Of a stretch of 6,341 bases of DNA, positions 5,312 to 6,341 are shown one piece after another (positions within the stretch are counted from its first letter, which is position 1; each line of letters opens with the position of its first letter). A program made the position numbers and the translations under genes. The notes beneath the pieces were generated by a model. It saw only the letters and a list, made by a program, of their open reading frames with translations, made no database searches and was not told the DNA's origin. The DNA comes from Elusimicrobiota bacterium (lineage in GTDB: Bacteria; Elusimicrobiota; Elusimicrobia; JACQJN01). The stretch covers positions 1 through 6,341 of the forward strand of contig JACQJN010000160.1 of NCBI GenBank assembly GCA_016205085.1. Reading direction: 5' to 3'.

Positions 5312-5506
5312 CTAATCTTCCTTCCAAAATCCAGTCAATATAAATCCCGCCGCTACCACACTAAAACTCTCCGCAGCAATGGTGACCGGAATCATCCACT
5401 TTTTACGAGGATTCGCCTTAACAAGGCCCACCACCAGCCGTAAAAGTATCAGGCACAATACCAGCATCCCTCCCAGCACAACCAAATTTCTCTTAGTCTT
5501 CGACAT
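5312..5506 (-). CDS. Small two-helix membrane protein, function unknown
   Basis: This is a 64-residue hydrophobic protein. A basic N terminus (MSKTKRN) precedes a first membrane helix of about residues 8-29 (rich in Leu, Val and Gly). A basic loop (KANPRKKW, 30-37) follows, then a second helix of about 39-59 and a short FWKED end. The positive loop suggests that both termini and the loop need topology testing; the positive-inside rule is ambiguous here. No family is recognised. The ATG begins 20 bases after the murI stop, so it is probably cotranscribed with murI. Its ribosome binding site is weak (an A/G-rich AAGATAAA just before the ATG). Two hydrophobic segments of helix length and an ATG at operon-like spacing make a real gene likely. 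Confidence 0.6.
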   Translation of the reverse strand: MSKTKRNLVVLGGMLVLCLILLRLVVGLVKANPRKKWMIPVTIAAESFSVVAAGFILTGFWKED

Positions 5507-5526
5507 TTTATCTTAAAACCCACTTG

Positions 5527-6330
5527 CTAGTCGAAACGTTTGATAACCACCCTATCTACGGTAACGCCCAAAAGCCTCCGAGCCAACCGTTTGAATCTCT
5601 CGGAAGCATCGGAAGCATAAAACCGATACCGTCCCCTCCCATCACGCTTGGTCCAACCTCGTTGGGTCAAAATCTGAGATACCCGAAGCGCCGTAGCCTC
5701 TCCTGAATCCACCAATACCACGCCAGGGCCCATCGTTTTCGAAATGACCTCCCTCAGAAAGGGATAATGGGTACAGCCCAAAATCAGCGTATCCGCCCTC
5801 CATTTCTTGATCGGTGCAAGATATTTTCGCGCAATCTCCCGTGTCACATTCCCATTCCAAAATCCCTCCTCCACCAGGGGAACAAACAGAGGGCAGGGCA
5901 CTGAAAGGATACGGAACCGCCCCGGATAAGATCTCAGCGCTTTTAAATAGGCCCCGCTGGCGATAGTCGCCTCTGTTCCAATCACTCCTATCCTCCCCGC
6001 TCTAGTGGCCCGAGAGGCCACCCAAGCCCCCGGCTCTATCACTCCCAAAACAGGAACCGCCAGAGTCCTGCGCAACAACGGAATGACCACGCTGGAGGCG
6101 GTGTTACAGGCCACCACTAACAGCTTAATCCCTTCTCGTTCCAAAAATTTTCCGATCTTGAGAGAAAATTTTTTAACCGCCTCGGCAGACTTGGAGCCAT
6201 AGGGAAGATGCGCGGTATCGCCATAGTAAATCAAATTTTCTCCGGGCAGTTTTTTTTGAACTGCGCGAAACACAGTCAATCCTCCCACCCCTGAATCAAA
6301 TATGCCTATGGGTCTATCGGCCCTTTGCAT
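5527..6330 (-). CDS. murI: Glutamate racemase
   Basis: This 267-residue cytoplasmic enzyme interconverts L- and D-glutamate without cofactor and supplies D-glutamate for peptidoglycan. The diagnostic motifs are in order: IGIFDSGVGGLTV at 8-20, YYGDTAHLPYG at 35-45, VACNTAS with catalytic Cys75, VIGTEATI, and LGCTHYPFL with the second catalytic Cys186. The N-terminal Asp12-Ser13 and the Thr-His after Cys186 are those that bind substrate in the family. Length matches the family. The ATG at 6330 gives the usual short lead before IGIFDSG; only 11 bases upstream are visible and they show no well-spaced ribosome binding site. It is followed closely by the two-helix protein gene. Very secure. Confidence 0.97.
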   Translation of the reverse strand: MQRADRPIGIFDSGVGGLTVFRAVQKKLPGENLIYYGDTAHLPYGSKSAEAVKKFSLKIGKFLEREGIKLLVVACNTASSVVIPLLRRTLAVPVLGVIEPGAWVASRATRAGRIGVIGTEATIASGAYLKALRSYPGRFRILSVPCPLFVPLVEEGFWNGNVTREIARKYLAPIKKWRADTLILGCTHYPFLREVISKTMGPGVVLVDSGEATALRVSQILTQRGWTKRDGRGRYRFYASDASERFKRLARRLLGVTVDRVVIKRFD

Positions 6331-6341
6331 GGTCCAACCAC

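Noticed and set aside
5115..5327. 70-codon minus-strand open frame between the two-helix protein gene and ridA
   Set aside because: Starts with TTG, has no well-spaced ribosome binding site, overlaps the preceding gene, and the translation has no recognisable domain or hydrophobic pattern.

Overview
The window is bacterial chromosomal DNA of roughly even base composition. It carries a peptidoglycan gene (glutamate racemase), genes for the bacterial route to 7-deazaguanines (QueC and QueE), and tightly packed genes with frequent non-ATG starts. The sequence alone does not fix the phylum. Nothing in it looks like phage, plasmid or insertion sequence; apart from one isolated HicA-like gene it reads as ordinary housekeeping sequence.

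Layout. Positions 1-921 (+) hold the 3' part of a gene for a protein with a kinase-like (HipA / PI3-4-kinase superfamily) signature; its true start is probably outside the window. A perfect 15-bp hairpin at 930-976 separates it from everything else, which lies on the minus strand, and should terminate transcripts arriving from both sides. In minus-strand transcription order the rest is: murI (6330-5527), a two-helix membrane protein (5506-5312), a 248-base gap with several possible RNA hairpins, ridA (5063-4665), a hicA-like gene (4678-4493), a Nudix-QueC fusion (4496-3345), queE (3345-2620), chrA (2623-1499), a 155-base hairpin-rich gap, and a small CPFC-motif, coiled-coil protein (1343-1035).

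The five genes from ridA to chrA overlap end to start (14, 4, 1 and 4 bases), so they almost certainly form one translationally coupled operon. QueE makes 7-carboxy-7-deazaguanine and QueC converts it to preQ0, the precursor of queuosine in tRNA. QueD, QueF and GTP cyclohydrolase I are not in the window. RidA and the Nudix domain are both 'house-cleaning' activities, ChrA is an oxyanion exporter, and HicA is normally an RNA-cleaving toxin.

The most unusual points are in this operon. The Nudix and QueC domains are joined through a tandem heptamer (GACTTAG)n. Its consensus would place stops in all three frames, and the fusion is open only because one copy reads CAG instead of TAG. The codon that would normally be QueC's initiating ATG is CTG, preceded by a possible ribosome-binding sequence within the array. 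The HicA-like protein has Tyr where the catalytic His is expected and has no HicB partner beside it, so it is probably not an active toxin.
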